This document shows, piece after piece, positions 1 to 11,861 of a stretch of DNA of 64,000 nt; the stretch's first letter is position 1; every line of letters starts with the position of its first letter. Below the pieces are notes generated by a model that saw only the letters and a program-made list of their open reading frames with translations, did not search any database and had not been told where the DNA came from. The translations under genes and the position numbers were made by a program. The stretch is from NCBI GenBank assembly GCA_027625915.1, contig JANTQA010000012.1:465001-529000 (forward strand), given 5' to 3'. Origin of the DNA: Anaeramoeba flamelloides. Taxonomy: Eukaryota > Metamonada > Anaeramoebidae.

Positions 1-308
1 AATGAAATAATTTTTTTTTATTTTTTTTGAATTTTTACCGTTTAAATTTTTTGTTATATAAAATCCATTTTTAGGTAATAACTTTTAATGTAGACCTCTG
101 AATGAGATGATGATTTCAAAAACAAGATTCTAACCAAAAAATAATTGTATTACATTAAAAAAATTTTTTTCAAATCATATTTTATATTCCATCTAGTGTT
201 TGGTGATTGGTAATTCTCATAAATATTTCTTTACAAAGATTGAAGAAGCAAAAATGATTTTTTTTTTTTTAAAATTCTTCTATTAATCGTTTATATTATT
301 TTGGGATA

Positions 309-507
309 CAGTCAGTTTCACTTTTAAGGCACAAACTTTCAACGAAATTTAAGGCACAATAAAAATCTCAAATAAAGGCACAAAATTTGGAATTTTTAAT
401 TTTTGCAATTTATTTTTCTAGAATACAAAATTTTGTGCCTTAATTTGAGATTTTTATTGTGCCTTAAATTTCGTTGAAAGTTTGTGCCTTAAAAGTGAAA
501 CTGACTG
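309..507. mobile_element. Fold-back MITE, family A copy 1
   Basis: A 199-bp near-complete palindrome with TIR CAGTCAGTTTCACTTTTA, flanked by TA on both sides. TA duplication and a CAGT end fit a Tc1/mariner-derived MITE. Gene 2 has an uninterrupted site near 14550. Confidence 0.85.
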
Positions 508-650
508 TATCTAAAAAATTAAAAAATACGGTTGGGTTAAAACAAATTTTATAAAAATTATTTTTTCGTTGGAATGATAAAACCCTTGATCCTTTGTTGA
601 GAAGTTTCTATGATTTAACTTTGATATGTGTGTTACATTAAGAGGTTTTA

Positions 651-846
651 CAGTCAGTTTCACTTTTAAGGCACAAACTATCAACGAAATTTAAGGCACA
701 AAAAAAATCTCAAATTAAGGCACAAAATTCAAATTCTAGTAAAATAAATTGTAAAAAAAAAAATTCCAAATTTTGGGCCTTAATTTGAGATTTTTTTGTG
801 CCTTAAATTTCGTTGAAAGTTTGTGCCTTAAAAGTGAAACTGACTG
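651..846. mobile_element. Fold-back MITE, family A copy 2
   Basis: A 196-bp palindrome with the same TIRs as 309-507, flanked by TA. It is one of three copies within 900 bp in the gene 1 flank. The gene 2 flank around 14690 lacks it. Confidence 0.85.
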
Positions 847-977
847 TATCATTTTCACCCTCAAGGGTTAAAAAGTGAGAAAGGTAGTAAAAATTTTGAA
901 ATTATTCACTATTATATTCTGGTTTGGTTATTATTTGCTAAACAGCTGACAAATTATTTGGTATTGAATATAATTTA

Positions 978-1170
978 CAGTCAGTTCCACTTTTAAGATA
1001 TAAAATTTGATACAAAATTCAAGACGTAAAATAATCCCAAATAGTGCACAAAATTAAAAATTTAGTATAATAATTGATATCGAAAACTTACAAAAAATGT
1101 GCTTTAATTCGAGATTTTTTTTGTGCCTTAAATTTCCCTCAAATTTGTGTCTTAAAATTGGAAATGACTC
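978..1170. mobile_element. Fold-back MITE, family A copy 3 (degenerate)
   Basis: An older copy of the family at 309 and 651. The left end CAGTCAGTTCCACTTTTA is intact, while the right arm has several substitutions. It sits between TA dinucleotides. The gene 2 flank near 14945 reads continuously across the site. Confidence 0.75.
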
Positions 1171-1762
1171 TAATTAAATCCTTCAATTCCGAATAAAAAA
1201 AGAAAGATATTTTCAATTTTAAAACAAAATTTTTTTGATTAAATATAAAATATTTACTAATTTTTCCATATTTAATTATTATTACCATCGTTGGATCCAA
1301 AACTCCACAAAATATTTACAAAATAAATACCAACCAAATTTAAATATAAATTGAAAGGAACAATGGTGTGTTTTTAGAAAATGGTTTTTAACAAAATAAA
1401 AAAATTGTAATAAGAAAATTTATCAAATGTTTGGAGTATTTGTTATTTGAGGTTATTATCAAAAAATCAAGTCTAGTCAATACTATCCATTTAAAGCGTT
1501 GTTTGGGACTTCAATTTTATTAAAAAAACCTAAAAGAATCAATACAAAAACTAAGAGAAATTCACAAATTTTTTGTAAGAATTGTTATAATATGTTTTGA
1601 CAATTTAACATTCTAAGTCATCCAATCGTTGAAAAATCATATAGATAATGCGATCTTCAAAAGTTAGAGTTGTTGATTGAGAATCTTTTAAATGAGCTAT
1701 ATTTTTTAAGCAAGTAAATCATGGTTCTTTTTCAACTTCATTTTTAAGTTTCATAATAAATA

Positions 1763-2106
1763 CAGCCATTGCAAACCTGGTATGCCTATTCCACTTAACT
1801 TAAAATTTTCATTAAACTTTATTTAAACTTCGTTCAATTGAAATGAATTATTATTATTTTTAACTCAAATATTTAAATATCGTTCTTAATATCCAAGATC
1901 CATTACAACATGTAATTTTTTTTTCAATAATTTCAAAAAAGTTTTTAAATAAAATGGGAAAAGTTGTTGACGAAGCTTGTCATTCAGCTATTCCTGAATT
2001 TTGGGGTTAAAATGTTTATTTAGTTTTAACATATCTTTAAGTTCAAAGAAAGTTGAATGACAATTTTAAAACAAGTTAAATCGTGCACACCAGGTTTGAA
2101 ATGCTG
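1763..2106. mobile_element. TIR element, family D copy 1
   Basis: A 344-bp element with inverted ends of about 70 bp. The left end begins CAGCCATTGCAAACCTGG and the right end reads back as CAGCATTTCAAACCTGG. TA lies on both sides. A second copy of almost the same length is at 36842-37184. The gene 2 flank near 15540 is uninterrupted. Confidence 0.8.
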
Positions 2107-2589
2107 TATATTCAAGTTTAGATATCTCATTTTCTTAATAATTATGCATTTTTATTACATTTAAATTGATATTTTGATCCTAATTAGATAATATTTTGAA
2201 GAGTATGACTTTATAATTTAAATAAAATTGGTTTACAAAGGTCTCAATTCAAATTGGTAAATTGGAAAAGTAGTCCTTAAATTTTGTTAAAATCAAAAAA
2301 TTTGATTTTTTATTTTATTTTCTTTTGATTTTTTCAATCAATTTCCAAGAAAAACTGTTGTTTGTTTTTTCGACTTTAAAAATTCACACACTTTTTTTTT
2401 AGATTTTGGTGTTTAATTGTCTTTATTTCAAATACAATTTTGCCCCAAAATTGAAATAATATTAAAAATAAAGCAAATTAATTCTTATATTAAATCACAG
2501 AGGTTTCTCAAAAATTTGAGATGTAAAGGTAAAAAAAATAACAAATGAAATAAATGTTTCCAAATAATAAGGATTCCATTATTTATTTG

Positions 2590-2751
2590 ATGTGAGAATT
2601 TTTTTCTTTTTATTTTTTTCCTTTTTTTCTTTCTAAAAACCCAACTTCCTTAAATTTCTTAACTTCTCCAAACCAAATCCCAAGTCTACAAACCCAAATT
2701 GAAATTTCCAAAAAAATAAGCTTACCATATAATTTCCCAAAATTCTAATTA
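2590..2751 (+). promoter_or_regulatory. Proximal promoter and 5' UTR of gene 1
   Basis: A T/C-rich tract (about 2595-2640) is followed by a C/A-rich leader rich in CCAAA and CCCAA, ending in TAATTA directly before ATG. The same order of tract, leader and start occurs before all four genes although the distal flanks differ, suggesting core promoter and 5' UTR function. No TATA box can be singled out in such AT-rich DNA. Confidence 0.5.
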
Positions 2752-3379
2752 ATGTCCAATATTAAGTCCATTGGCGATTTAAATGCAAAAACCAAACAAA
2801 CCGACAAATTCGAAACCTTGGATCCAATAAAAACCTTTCCAGAAGAAGTTACAAAGATTGTTGGTGTTGTTGATACTGATAGAGAAATTGTCTTTTTGAG
2901 TTCCGAAGGCAAACTCTACCAAACAACTAAAAAAAATTATGATGAGAAGCTACAAGCAATTGAAAACCTACCACCAATGAAAAGTATTTCTACTGGCTAT
3001 TATCATTTCCTTGCGCTCTCAAATGAAGAAAAACCCAGGGTCTATGGTTGGGGCGATAATTCAAAAAAACAACTTGGTTTTGACACCAACTCTAATTATT
3101 TCCAAAAACCAACTTTAATTGAATCTTTAAAAAAGCAAAACATTGACCAAATCTCTTGTATTGGATACTGTTCATTTTTTTTAAACAAAACAACAAATAT
3201 TCTGTTTGGGTGTGGTGAGACTCAAGATGGAAAGTTGGGAAAACCAGAAATTAAAGAAAGTTATGCAAAGATCCAAAAATTACATGAAAATGTTGCTAAT
3301 GTATTTGGTGGTCATTCGGATCATACATTTATGACAAAAATCGATGGAAAATTATATTCTTTTGGTCTTTCTAAGAATG
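2752..3379 (+). CDS. RCC1-BTB protein, gene 1, exon 1
   Basis: Encodes residues 1-209 plus the first base of Gly210 of a predicted 566-residue protein. It holds the N-terminal blades of an RCC1-like propeller: repeats end in YGWGDNSKKQLG (98-109), FGCGETQDGKLG (152-163) and YSFGLSKNG (202-210), the usual G-x-G-x4-QLG pattern. The start is chosen because MSNIKS is shared by three of the four genes (MSNINS in gene 2) and lies just after the conserved leader. The exon ends at GTAACC. Reading on gives only 17 unrelated Phe-rich residues before a stop. Splicing to 9583 restores NGELGLG, the expected RCC1 motif. Expected role: propeller protein that binds a partner; the target is unknown. Confidence 0.9.
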
Positions 3380-3759
3380 GTAACCTTTTTTCTTTGATTT
3401 TTTTTTTTGTTTTTTCTCAGATTTTTTTGTGATTTTTTTTCTCTCTCAGATTGTTCTTCTTTTTTCAAAAATATTCTTCTTCTTTTTTTTCTTTTTTTTT
3501 TGATCCTTCTTTTGTCTTTTTTAATATTTTTCTCAAAAATTTCAATTTTTTTTCATTCTTTTTTTTTTTAATATTCTTTTTTTGTGTTTTTCTTCTGGAA
3601 GAGAGAAAACTGGAGAAAAGTTCCTAGAAAAAAAAAAAAAATAACAAAGAAGAAGAGTATTTCAACGAAAAAATCAAAAATAAGATCCAAGATTGAGATT
3701 TAAAATCCAAAAAGGGAGAAAAAAATTAATCCATTCAATTTCTATTTTTGTTTTTAAGG

Positions 3760-5290
3760 ACTAGGTTTGCAATTCAACAATTTGTCTCAACACCTTTTTA
3801 CCCAATCTCATATCAAACAAAAAGTCAGAATCTTGGAAATATTTTCCTATTTGGATCGAAAAATCATTTTATGTCATTTTTTTTTCAATGAAAAATTTAC
3901 AAGAAATTTTGAGATACGTAAACTCGAACACTTTGTTAAGGATGGTAAAAATGAAATAAAAAAATATCACGATTTTCTTACATTAAAAAAACTCTCAATA
4001 ATAAACTTTAAAGCTAAATGATCGTATTTCCAATGATTTCTGACCATTGGGTTACTTTGAATTGTTACATTGTCTCCACAAACAATTAATCCGTCCAACT
4101 CTACTGAGAAATATTATAAGAACTAGAAATTGGTTTCCTATTATTAAATTGTGTTTTTTTAAAATCGAAAATTCAATTTCGATCAGAAGAACAAAATTTC
4201 AACTTCTCATACTTCCTTATAGTTATTTTTTTTTTGTAAAAACCAAGATAAAAATTAAATTTTCTCAAGATAAGAAATCATAAGAAATCACAGAAACCAT
4301 GGAAATATGAAAGCATTTTTCGATCATTGCTTCTAAATTGTAAAAATCTGAGATTTTAACAGTTTTGGGAAATTGAAGATCCACTTTAATAAAAGTTTTT
4401 TAATGAATTTGTTTGTCAATTTGAAAGGAAGCAAAAAATGGATAACTTATTTTTTAATCCTCTATTATAAATTTTCGGGTTTATGATAAGCTTTAATAAC
4501 TCTTTTACTGTTTGTTGAACAAAATAAAATTTCAGAATAGAAAATCAATTTCTAGAGGGTCTTATAAATTTTCAAAGTATTTCTGGAACAACTGTATCGA
4601 TTATTACAAAGGGTTTGATTTTTACTTATTTTTTTTTTGGTTCTTTGGCTTTAGTTCTTTTTGTTTTTTCTTGAATAAATCTCCTAGCCACAATCACTCA
4701 GAGGAGAGTGTCTCCTCGAATTGTTTTTGGAACAACATGATCCATGTTAAAGACAAAAAATAATATTTTTTGTGTCTTTATTTGCCAAAGTTTTCTTCAT
4801 TTGGATCGTTTCTCTCAAAACCCAATTGGTGATATCGAGGAAAATTGGAGTGGTGTGTTGTGAGAAAGGTTTGGTGGTTCTTTGAATGAAAGGATCTTTT
4901 AGTAAATTAAATTTGCAAAAATTAGTCAGTTTTTTGTTTTTAAAAAAAAATTTCAAAGTCAGTTGAGTAAAAATGATCTTTCGATTTTTGGAAATGAGGA
5001 TTTGATACAATACTAAACACATTATCGTAACTATTTACCAATTTGTTCTTTGTTTTAAAATAACAAAGCATACATTTCCATTTTCACCTTTTTGATCATT
5101 CAAGTGAAAATGGAAAACCATTTTAAACTTCATTCCCATAGTAAAATAATGGATGGTGGTTACCAATAAGTTCAAATTGTTTTCCACTTTCACTTAAATA
5201 GAAATTTTCGAAAAAAGCTGTTTTTTCACCATCATTCTTTTTCATTTTGACAAAATCAGGTTGACAAAATTATGACATTTTTGGTAAAAA
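3760..5290 (-). repeat. Inverted copy of gene-flank sequence in intron 1
   Basis: Read on the minus strand, 3765-4090 matches the part of the gene 2 flank at about 15360-15700 (phrases for ATGGTCA, AATGCGATCAT-like and TTGAGACAAATT), and 4570-5290 matches 44010-44750 in the gene 3 intron. Genes 2 and 4 lack this block at the corresponding intron position. It is therefore a displaced, inverted piece of promoter-distal spacer and not a gene. Open frames inside it (3767-4021, 4512-4763, 4747-5022) do not look coding. Confidence 0.65.
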
Positions 5291-5840
5291 AATTCATATT
5301 TTGCTACTTAGATCTCGTTGAATAAATATTTGTAAGATTTACCAACCACCAAATACTCTTTGGAATACACCTTTCTTTAATTTTTCAATTGCCAACGTAC
5401 TCGTTCAGTTTCTTTTTTTTTTTTTTTTTTTTATCAAGCTCTGTTTTTAGAATTTACAAAGAAATCAAAAATATTTCTTTTTGGTTTTTGAAAACAAGAA
5501 ACTCATTTTTTGAAAACTCTTTCGAAATTCCTTACAATTCACAATTTTTTAAAGTTCCATTTTCTCTGTGTGAGAAATAGGTTTGTTTACTTTTACTTGT
5601 TTTTTTTTCCAAGATTAAGAATGAAAAATTTTCCAATTTCAGATTCTCAAATATTTATTCAACAATTGTATTAATCATTGAAAAAAACCAAGATCTTCAC
5701 AAGATCATTTGATCAATTATAATTTTGAGATTTATTAATTTTTTCTCTTTATTTTTGAGACTTTCAGATTAAATTTATTTTTATAAATTTGAAAATAACA
5801 CAAAGAAAAACCTTATTTGTTTTTTTTTGATTTTATTATT

Positions 5841-5995
5841 TAACGGAGGAGTTTTTAATTCCTCTTATTTACCCTTTGCTTACTTTTAATTTAAAAGAAT
5901 TGAGTAAAATCAAATATTTTTACTCTATTATTTTGAATTCTGGAAAAGCTAGGCACTCTACGGCACTTCCCTAATTTCTAATTTTTTTTTTAGAA
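5841..5995. repeat. Palindromic-module cluster 1
   Basis: Contains one alpha module, an inverted repeat of about 65 bp with the arms AAAAGAATTGAGTAAAATC and its near complement ending TTTTGAATTCTGGAAAA, followed by the tail CTAGGCACTCTACGGCACTT. The intron of gene 4 has the same module at 58545-58665, so this copy predates the split of genes 1 and 4. Confidence 0.6.
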
Positions 5996-6018
5996 ATTTT
6001 TAAAATGATTCAAATATA

Positions 6019-6228
6019 CAGCCGTTTTAACTCAGGTGTGAATCGGCAACTTCTCATTCAGCTTTTGGAAACAGTTGAAAACCATCTTAACCCCATTTCA
6101 AATTATTTAAAAAAATTTGAAATTATTTAAAAAAATTTGAAATTATTTAAAAAAATTTGAAATTGACTGGGAATATTTCCCAACCATTCAACGAATGACT
6201 GTGGTTCGTATCTGAGTTGAAACGGCAT
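6019..6228. mobile_element. TIR element, family I
   Basis: A 210-bp element flanked by TA. The left end CAGCCGTTTTAACTCAGG is matched by the inverted right end ATGCCGTTTCAACTCAG. It carries three tandem copies of a 20-bp unit (AAATTATTTAAAAAAATTTG) at about 6099-6160. Gene 4 reads continuously at the corresponding point near 59113. Only one copy is seen here. Confidence 0.75.
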
Positions 6229-7555
6229 TATCTGTCTTTATTGTTTTTGATTTGGAAACAATCACCTTATTATGTTACGAGTTTGGTATGGAAGAACGAG
6301 AAATATGAGATTGTTAAAAATGATATAAGATGATATCCGTCGTCATTCTTCGAACTCCTCAATATCCTCTTAGCACCTGAACAATATCATATTTTGAGTC
6401 TGGAAGGAGAACCAAAACGAGGAAACATAAAAGGTGATTGTTGAACAAATGAAACAATATGAGGTGCTATTTATTTTTTCAACTCGGGATCTAACTCAAT
6501 AAAAAAACAAACAACAAAAAACAAACAAATAAGTTTAACCAAAACAACTAATTTGTTATTTTTTAATGGTACTTTGAAGAAATTTTTCTTCAAAGAATTT
6601 TTTTTTTCCAATGGAACGATTGTGAAAAAATGAAGTGAAATTTTACATTTTCTACATCGGTGATAAAACTTGGTTTAAATTCATACAGAAACAAACCAGA
6701 TCGTTCAACTTTTCAATGAGTCTCTATCTCCGCTTTTATTTTCCCTTTGTCAGACAATTCTCGAAAACAATCAAACTATAAAATCTGCCTATATTATTTG
6801 TTCTTAACAGTGACTGATTTTGAACATTCCTCTCCAAAATTTCTTGACTTGGCAAAGAAAAATAAAATGTTTTTTTTTTTTCTAATTTCAAAAATTTGTG
6901 ATTGTGTTTTTTTCACTTTGAAAATCTTTATTAATGGTCTCTTTTCCCCTTTATTCGAAGAAAAAAAGAGACCAAACGTTTAAATTTTTTTAAAAATGAT
7001 ATTGATTTCTTTGTAATAAAAAACGAAAAACGTTGTTTGATTTTAGACATTGTTTTTAAACAAAGAAAGAGAATTCATTCAATTTCCAACCTTTACGGGA
7101 AAATTGATGGACTTTTTTCTTTGTCATCTATTGATCAAATAACTGGGTGACTTGAACCAAATAAATTTTCCAATGTCGTAAATCCTTGAGCACGGCAAAC
7201 CTTATATATTTATGAGATTAAAAATTGGCAAAAATTTTGGTTAAACTCTTCTAAAATCACTTTAAAAAATCATTTTTAAAGTTCAATTTGTTAATAAAAT
7301 GCTTCCTATTTTATCCAAATTCAATTCACAATTATAAGATCAGAAATTTTCCAAACTTTGCCTAATAATACAATGAATTCTCAAAATCTTTTCACAACAA
7401 CTACAAGCCTATCCTTAACTTTTAAGCGAGTTCTAATCTCAATCTTATCTGTAGTTATCAAAAATTAGTAACTTACAAATTTCACAAAGAAAAGCAAAGA
7501 TAAATACTTTTTTTTTTTGTTGAGAAGAGGTGATTCAACAAAATTACCTCCTGTT

Positions 7556-8085
7556 TGGCGTTAGTTTTTTTTTAATTTGAGAAATAAACCGAAAATTTAT
7601 TAAATTTTCTGTTTATTTAACAAATAAGAAAAAACCGCCGTTAGCTTTTCCAGGATTTAAAAGAATTGAGCAAAATCTTTGATTTCTCTCTATTCTTTTG
7701 AATTCTGGAAAAGCTAGGCACTCTACGGCACTTCACGTTAGGTTTTTTTTAATTTTTGTTTTGATTATTAAGTGTTCTAGGTTTTTTTGAGGTTTTCTAT
7801 TTTATTTGTGAAGTGTTCTAGGTTTTTTTTACTTTTCGAAATAAACAGAAAATTTATTAAAATTTTCTGTTTATTTCAAAAAGTAAAAAAAACCTAACGA
7901 AAATCTATTGATTTTCCAAATAAATAGAAAAATCAAAAAAACCTAACGAAAATCAATAGATTTTCGAAACAAAAACAAAAAGTGAAAAAAACCACCGTTA
8001 GCTTTTCCAGAATTTAAAAGAATTGAGTAAAATCAAAGATTTTTCTCTATTCTTTTGAATTTTGGAAAACCTAGGCACTCACTAA
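7556..8085. repeat. Palindromic-module cluster 2
   Basis: At least two alpha modules (7644-7718 and 8001-8070) and one beta module (7817-7898, arms AAATAAACAGAAAATTTATT and its complement) joined by short linkers based on GCCGTTAGG and TAGGCACTCTACGGCACTT. Further units carry AAAATCAATAGATTTTC. The whole cluster would fold into a series of hairpins. It lies in the 1.4-kb insertion that is absent from gene 4. Confidence 0.7.
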
Positions 8086-8363
8086 AAATCTAAAATTGTA
8101 TTTAGGGTTTTTTATCCTAACTGTAATGTAGGCAGGATTACGATTCAGAGGATATCTTTACTTTTAAAAAATGAAAAGAATAAATTATTTCTAAACAAAG
8201 ACAAGAAAAAGAGAAAGAAAAGCAAGAAATGAAAGAGTCAAAAAATAATAGAAAAAAGTAAAAACTTCAGTGAAAAGTTTTTTTTTTTTTTTGGGTATCC
8301 CCAAGTGTTGAATGGGCTGGTGGTTGTTTCCTTTTATTTCGATTTTTTTGGATCGCCACCATA

Positions 8364-8906
8364 GGTTGTTTTAATAAAGAGTTCTAAATATTTGAACAAC
8401 TATAGATCAAATGAAATCGGCTGCTTTATTAAACTTTGATTTAGAACTTTATAGATTGGTTGACTCTATAAAGTTCTGGTTTATAAGAATAAGATTTGGT
8501 TTTCGAAATTTTCTTTTTGGTTGCTTTATGTTTTTTTATTTTTTATTATTTTTTTTGCAAGTTTTCCAAATCTTGTTTTCTCAAAATCCCAGTACAAGAT
8601 ACCGACTCGACAGCAAAAACCCAGTACAAGTAACGACTCAACAGATAGTACGGAAAGTTCAATTCGGTTCACTTTGGTTGGTTTCAGATCGCATTCGTTG
8701 GATTCAGTTCAGTTGCATAAGTCCTCGTCGAAGATCTGATCATGAACAAGTTTGGTTGGGTTAGTCATGACCAGGTCAACAATTCTTATAGTGATTTTTT
8801 CCGACTTTTACTTTCTCAAAAACCTAAAAAAAAACAAAAAGAGAAGGAACCTAAGGAACCTAAACAACTTAAAAAGGGAAATTTGGAAAAGGTAAAAAGT
8901 ATAAAA
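8364..8906 (+). repeat. Dispersed repeat G, copy 1
   Basis: About 540 bp, found again in reverse orientation at 31525-32060. It is less AT-rich than its surroundings and contains a tandem pair of about 28 bp around CAGTACAAGTAACGACTC. A 117-residue open frame (8411-8764) lies inside, but the second copy does not preserve it, so I do not call a gene. No inverted or long direct terminal repeats are visible. Both copies lie close to palindromic-module clusters. Confidence 0.65.
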
Positions 8907-9582
8907 AATAAAAAGTAAATGAATTAAAAAAAAATAAATATCAAAAATATTATTTTTATAAATTTGAATGAGTTATTGAATCCAAATTTCTTGATTTTCT
9001 TAATAAGAATGTGAAGTTCGATAAAAAATGATCGATATAACAATAATTACTAAATTGAAATAATTTTTTTACATAAATTGCAAGATTTTTTTTCCATTTT
9101 ATTCTTTATCATAAACATAAGAAAATCTATTTAAGTAATTTGTGAAATTTCTTCGTTTTTAATCTCAAAGTAGAACCATTCCATTTATATAAATTATTTT
9201 TTGCCTCTAAGTTTTTTTTTTTAAATTCAAAAGAATAGATGTAAATCAAAAACCTTACTCTATTTATCTAAATTATGGAAACCGTATTTACCTTATTACT
9301 ATCTATTACACCAAACTGTATTCTATTGTGCTCTTACACTAACTTGAAAAAAATAAAAAAAAAATACAAATGCCATAAGTCGTGATTAATATTATCCCCT
9401 CGATATAATAATTTAAAAAAATAAAATCAAAATTTATTCTTTATTATTTCTGTATATTCCCCAAATAAATCCAATTAATATAAATAATTTAATCAAATTA
9501 AATTTTCCCATTAAAAAAAAAAAAATAAAAATAAAAATTCTTTCAAAAATAAATAATTAAAAAAAAAAAAAAAAAATAAAAG

Positions 9583-10655
9583 GTGAATTAGGACTAGGGC
9601 ACAAAAAGAAAACTTTAACACCAACCCAAATCAAACTCGAATTCCCTGTTGAAGACATTTCAAAAATCAGACTTACATACCAATTTTCCTCTATTCTGAC
9701 AAATGATGGAAAACTATATGTAACTGGTAGTAATCAATTGACAGGATTTGGAAGTGATTTAACCGAATTTAAACAATATCCAAAATTTCAAAATAATAAT
9801 ACAATCATTCAAGATATTAATTGTGGTTATGATTTATTTGCAATATTAACACAAGATAATGAAATTTGGTTTCAGGGAAAATTTAATGGTAATAATCCCG
9901 ATGCTTTATCAGTAATTAGAAAAATTCAAACAGGAAATAATCTAACCAATGATCTGTCATCTTATAATCAAATAAAATGCTGTGATCGAAATTTAATCTA
10001 CTTCTTCCAATCAAATTCATATTTAAGTCAAGATCTTGAAAAGTTATTAAAAAATGGATACTTTTCTGATTGTGATGTCCAAAATATTCCAGTTCATAAA
10101 ATATTAATTGAGACAAGGATTGGAAAAACATTTGATTTGATCAAAAAATATTTGGAATCAAATTGCAAATTAAATGAAATTCAAGATTTGTTAAAATGGA
10201 TTTATTGTGATGAAATGATCAATTTCAAAAGAACAAATGAAATTTTAAATCATTTTGGAATCCAAAATGCACAAAAAACCAAATTATTAACAAATGATTT
10301 AAAACAATTATTATTTGATGAACAAACTTCTGATTTTAAACTTGTTGTGAAAAATGAAGAAGAAGAAGATGAAGAATTATATATTCATAAATTTATTTTA
10401 GCAGCCAGAAGTGGATTATTTTCGAATATGTTTCAAAATCTTGAAGAAAATTTCCAAAAAGTCAAAGATTATTCTGGCAAATCATTAGAAACCATTGAAT
10501 TATTAATATCATTTTTATACACTGACGAACTACCAATCACTGCAGACACAGATCAAGAATTCATCAAAGAAGAATTTGAAGATATTGTTGAATATTATCA
10601 ATTAAATCCCACAATACCAATGATGAATATTTTTGAAAAATGTTCTAAACTATAA
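9583..10655 (+). CDS. RCC1-BTB protein, gene 1, exon 2
   Basis: Starts after AAAAG and is open without an ATG; the TTG at 9738 that can look like a start is Leu262. It completes Gly210 and adds residues 211-566. ELGLGH finishes the RCC1 repeat begun in exon 1, and two further propeller repeats follow (to about 312). A first, divergent BTB spans roughly 364-436 (SDCDVQNIPVHKILIETRIG). A canonical BTB spans about 451-551 (HKFILAARSGLFSNMF, then VKDYSGKSLETIELLISFLY), interrupted by an acidic loop, EEEEDEE. Two BTBs after an RCC1 propeller recall IBtk. BTB proteins of this kind often dimerise and recruit cullin-3; here that is inference. Confidence 0.9.
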
Positions 10656-10736
10656 TTTTATCAAACAAATTCATTATTCTAATATAGAAAAAAATCCTTT
10701 TACACATTCAAATCTTTTTTTTTTTTTTTCTGATTT

Positions 10737-10742
10737 AATAAA
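10737..10742 (+). terminator. Poly(A) signal of gene 1
   Basis: AATAAA 81 nt after the stop codon, in the context TTTAATAAAAGCAATCATTT. The same context follows gene 3, and a variant follows gene 2. Confidence 0.55.
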
Positions 10743-11861
10743 AGCAATCATTTATTTATTTCTATTTCAATTTTTATAACTTTTATTTATTTTTCTAATT
10801 TTATTTAACTGATGATTTTTATAAACTATTTTAACGAATTTATAATATTTCGTTGATTGAAAAGAAGATAATAAATAAAGAATAATATCTAAAAATTTGA
10901 AAGTAGATTAGTAATTAACTTTTACTTTGATTATTGAAAATTTTTATTGTGAAAATTTTTCTGAAAAAAAAGTTTTTAAAATGTCACAGGATCACAAGTG
11001 TAAATATGAATTTTGTAAAAAATATGATTCATTTCACTATCTTTGAATAGAACCAAAGTAATTATAATTGTTAAATTATTCATTTTTAGTTTTGACAAAT
11101 AAAAAAGTCACAAATTTTATATTCCAAGAAGATCCATTGTCTCCTATTTTATTTGCTCTAATTTTGCACTTTCTTTTAGTGAAAATCATACCATTAACAA
11201 ACCATTATCTAATGTTTGCAGATGATTTAATTTTAATTAAAAAAGGAAATAAAAATTATTTAAATCAAAAATTAAATTTTATATCTGAAAGTATTATCCA
11301 ATTTGGGTTAAAACCTATTAAAGATAAAAATGTTGTATTAAAAGATTTAAAAAAAATAAAATATTGATGTATTTATTTAGATAAAATCTCATCAATAGTC
11401 TATAATTTAAAATCAAAAGAGATATTTAATAACTGCAAACAATTATTTAACAACAATTATCTTAACAATAAATTTAAAAACAAAATTATTTAAATGTTTT
11501 ATATTAAACCAATTAAAATATGGATTACTAATTTTTAATTATGAAATAAAAACTATAAATTATTTAAATTCTTGGATTAATACAGCCATCACTGAAATAT
11601 GTAAAATAAACAGAAACACGCCAGTTCTGATTTACAAAACAGAATTTAAAATTATAAATCGGATAATTTTGGTTAATAAAAAAAAATTCAAATTAAATAA
11701 AAAATTAAAAAATTGATATCTCTCTAATTATTTGGAAAAATTAATAAAATTTAATCAAAGAATAAACAATAAAATCAATTGGAATTCAAAAGATTTAATT
11801 GAATTGAAAAAAGAAATTTATAAATATACATCTAATGAATTATTGAATTCCAAGAGCTGGT

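Larger units (their letters stand above)
1..2751. other. Upstream flank of RCC1-BTB gene 1
   Basis: No gene is recognised. From about 200 to the start codon the stretch aligns by eye with the flank of gene 2 from about 14454, with shared phrases near 201/14454, 515/14552, 919/14897 and 1640/15412, so this is inherited spacer. The main differences are four inverted-repeat elements (listed separately) that are absent from gene 2. Positions 1-190 are A/T-rich with nothing recognisable. Confidence 0.7.
3380..9582 (+). other. Giant intron of gene 1 (6203 bp)
   Basis: A GT-AG intron in phase 1. Positions 3380-3760, 5400-5960, 6229-7500 and 8950-9582 align with the intron of gene 4 and partly gene 2, so they are ancestral. 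Added material: an inverted spacer-like block at 3760-5290, a TIR element at 6019-6228, and a 1.4-kb insertion at about 7520-8945 made of palindromic modules plus a dispersed repeat. Gene 4 reads across that last site near 60400. A conserved phrase CCAATTAATA lies about 110 nt before the acceptor and may hold the branch point. No internal gene is recognised. Confidence 0.8.

Noticed and set aside
8411-8764. 117-residue gene
   Set aside because: It lies in repeat G, the frame is not kept in the second copy, and its composition is not protein-like.
8364-8906. Repeat G as a terminal repeat of a retroelement
   Set aside because: It has no TG...CA ends, no flanking duplication and no second direct copy nearby.
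9916-10131. Antisense open frames in exon 2 (also 50973-51167 and 61978-62172)
   Set aside because: They are shadows of the BTB coding sequence and recur only because exon 2 is conserved.
9738-10655. Separate BTB genes starting at 9738, 33450, 50774 and 62178
   Set aside because: These starts are TTG codons inside longer open frames. The frames run back to conserved AG acceptors and complete an RCC1 motif, so they are second exons.
11068-11367. Host gene of 99 residues
   Set aside because: QEDPLSPILF and FADD show a LINE reverse-transcriptase fragment, and gene 4 has the empty site.
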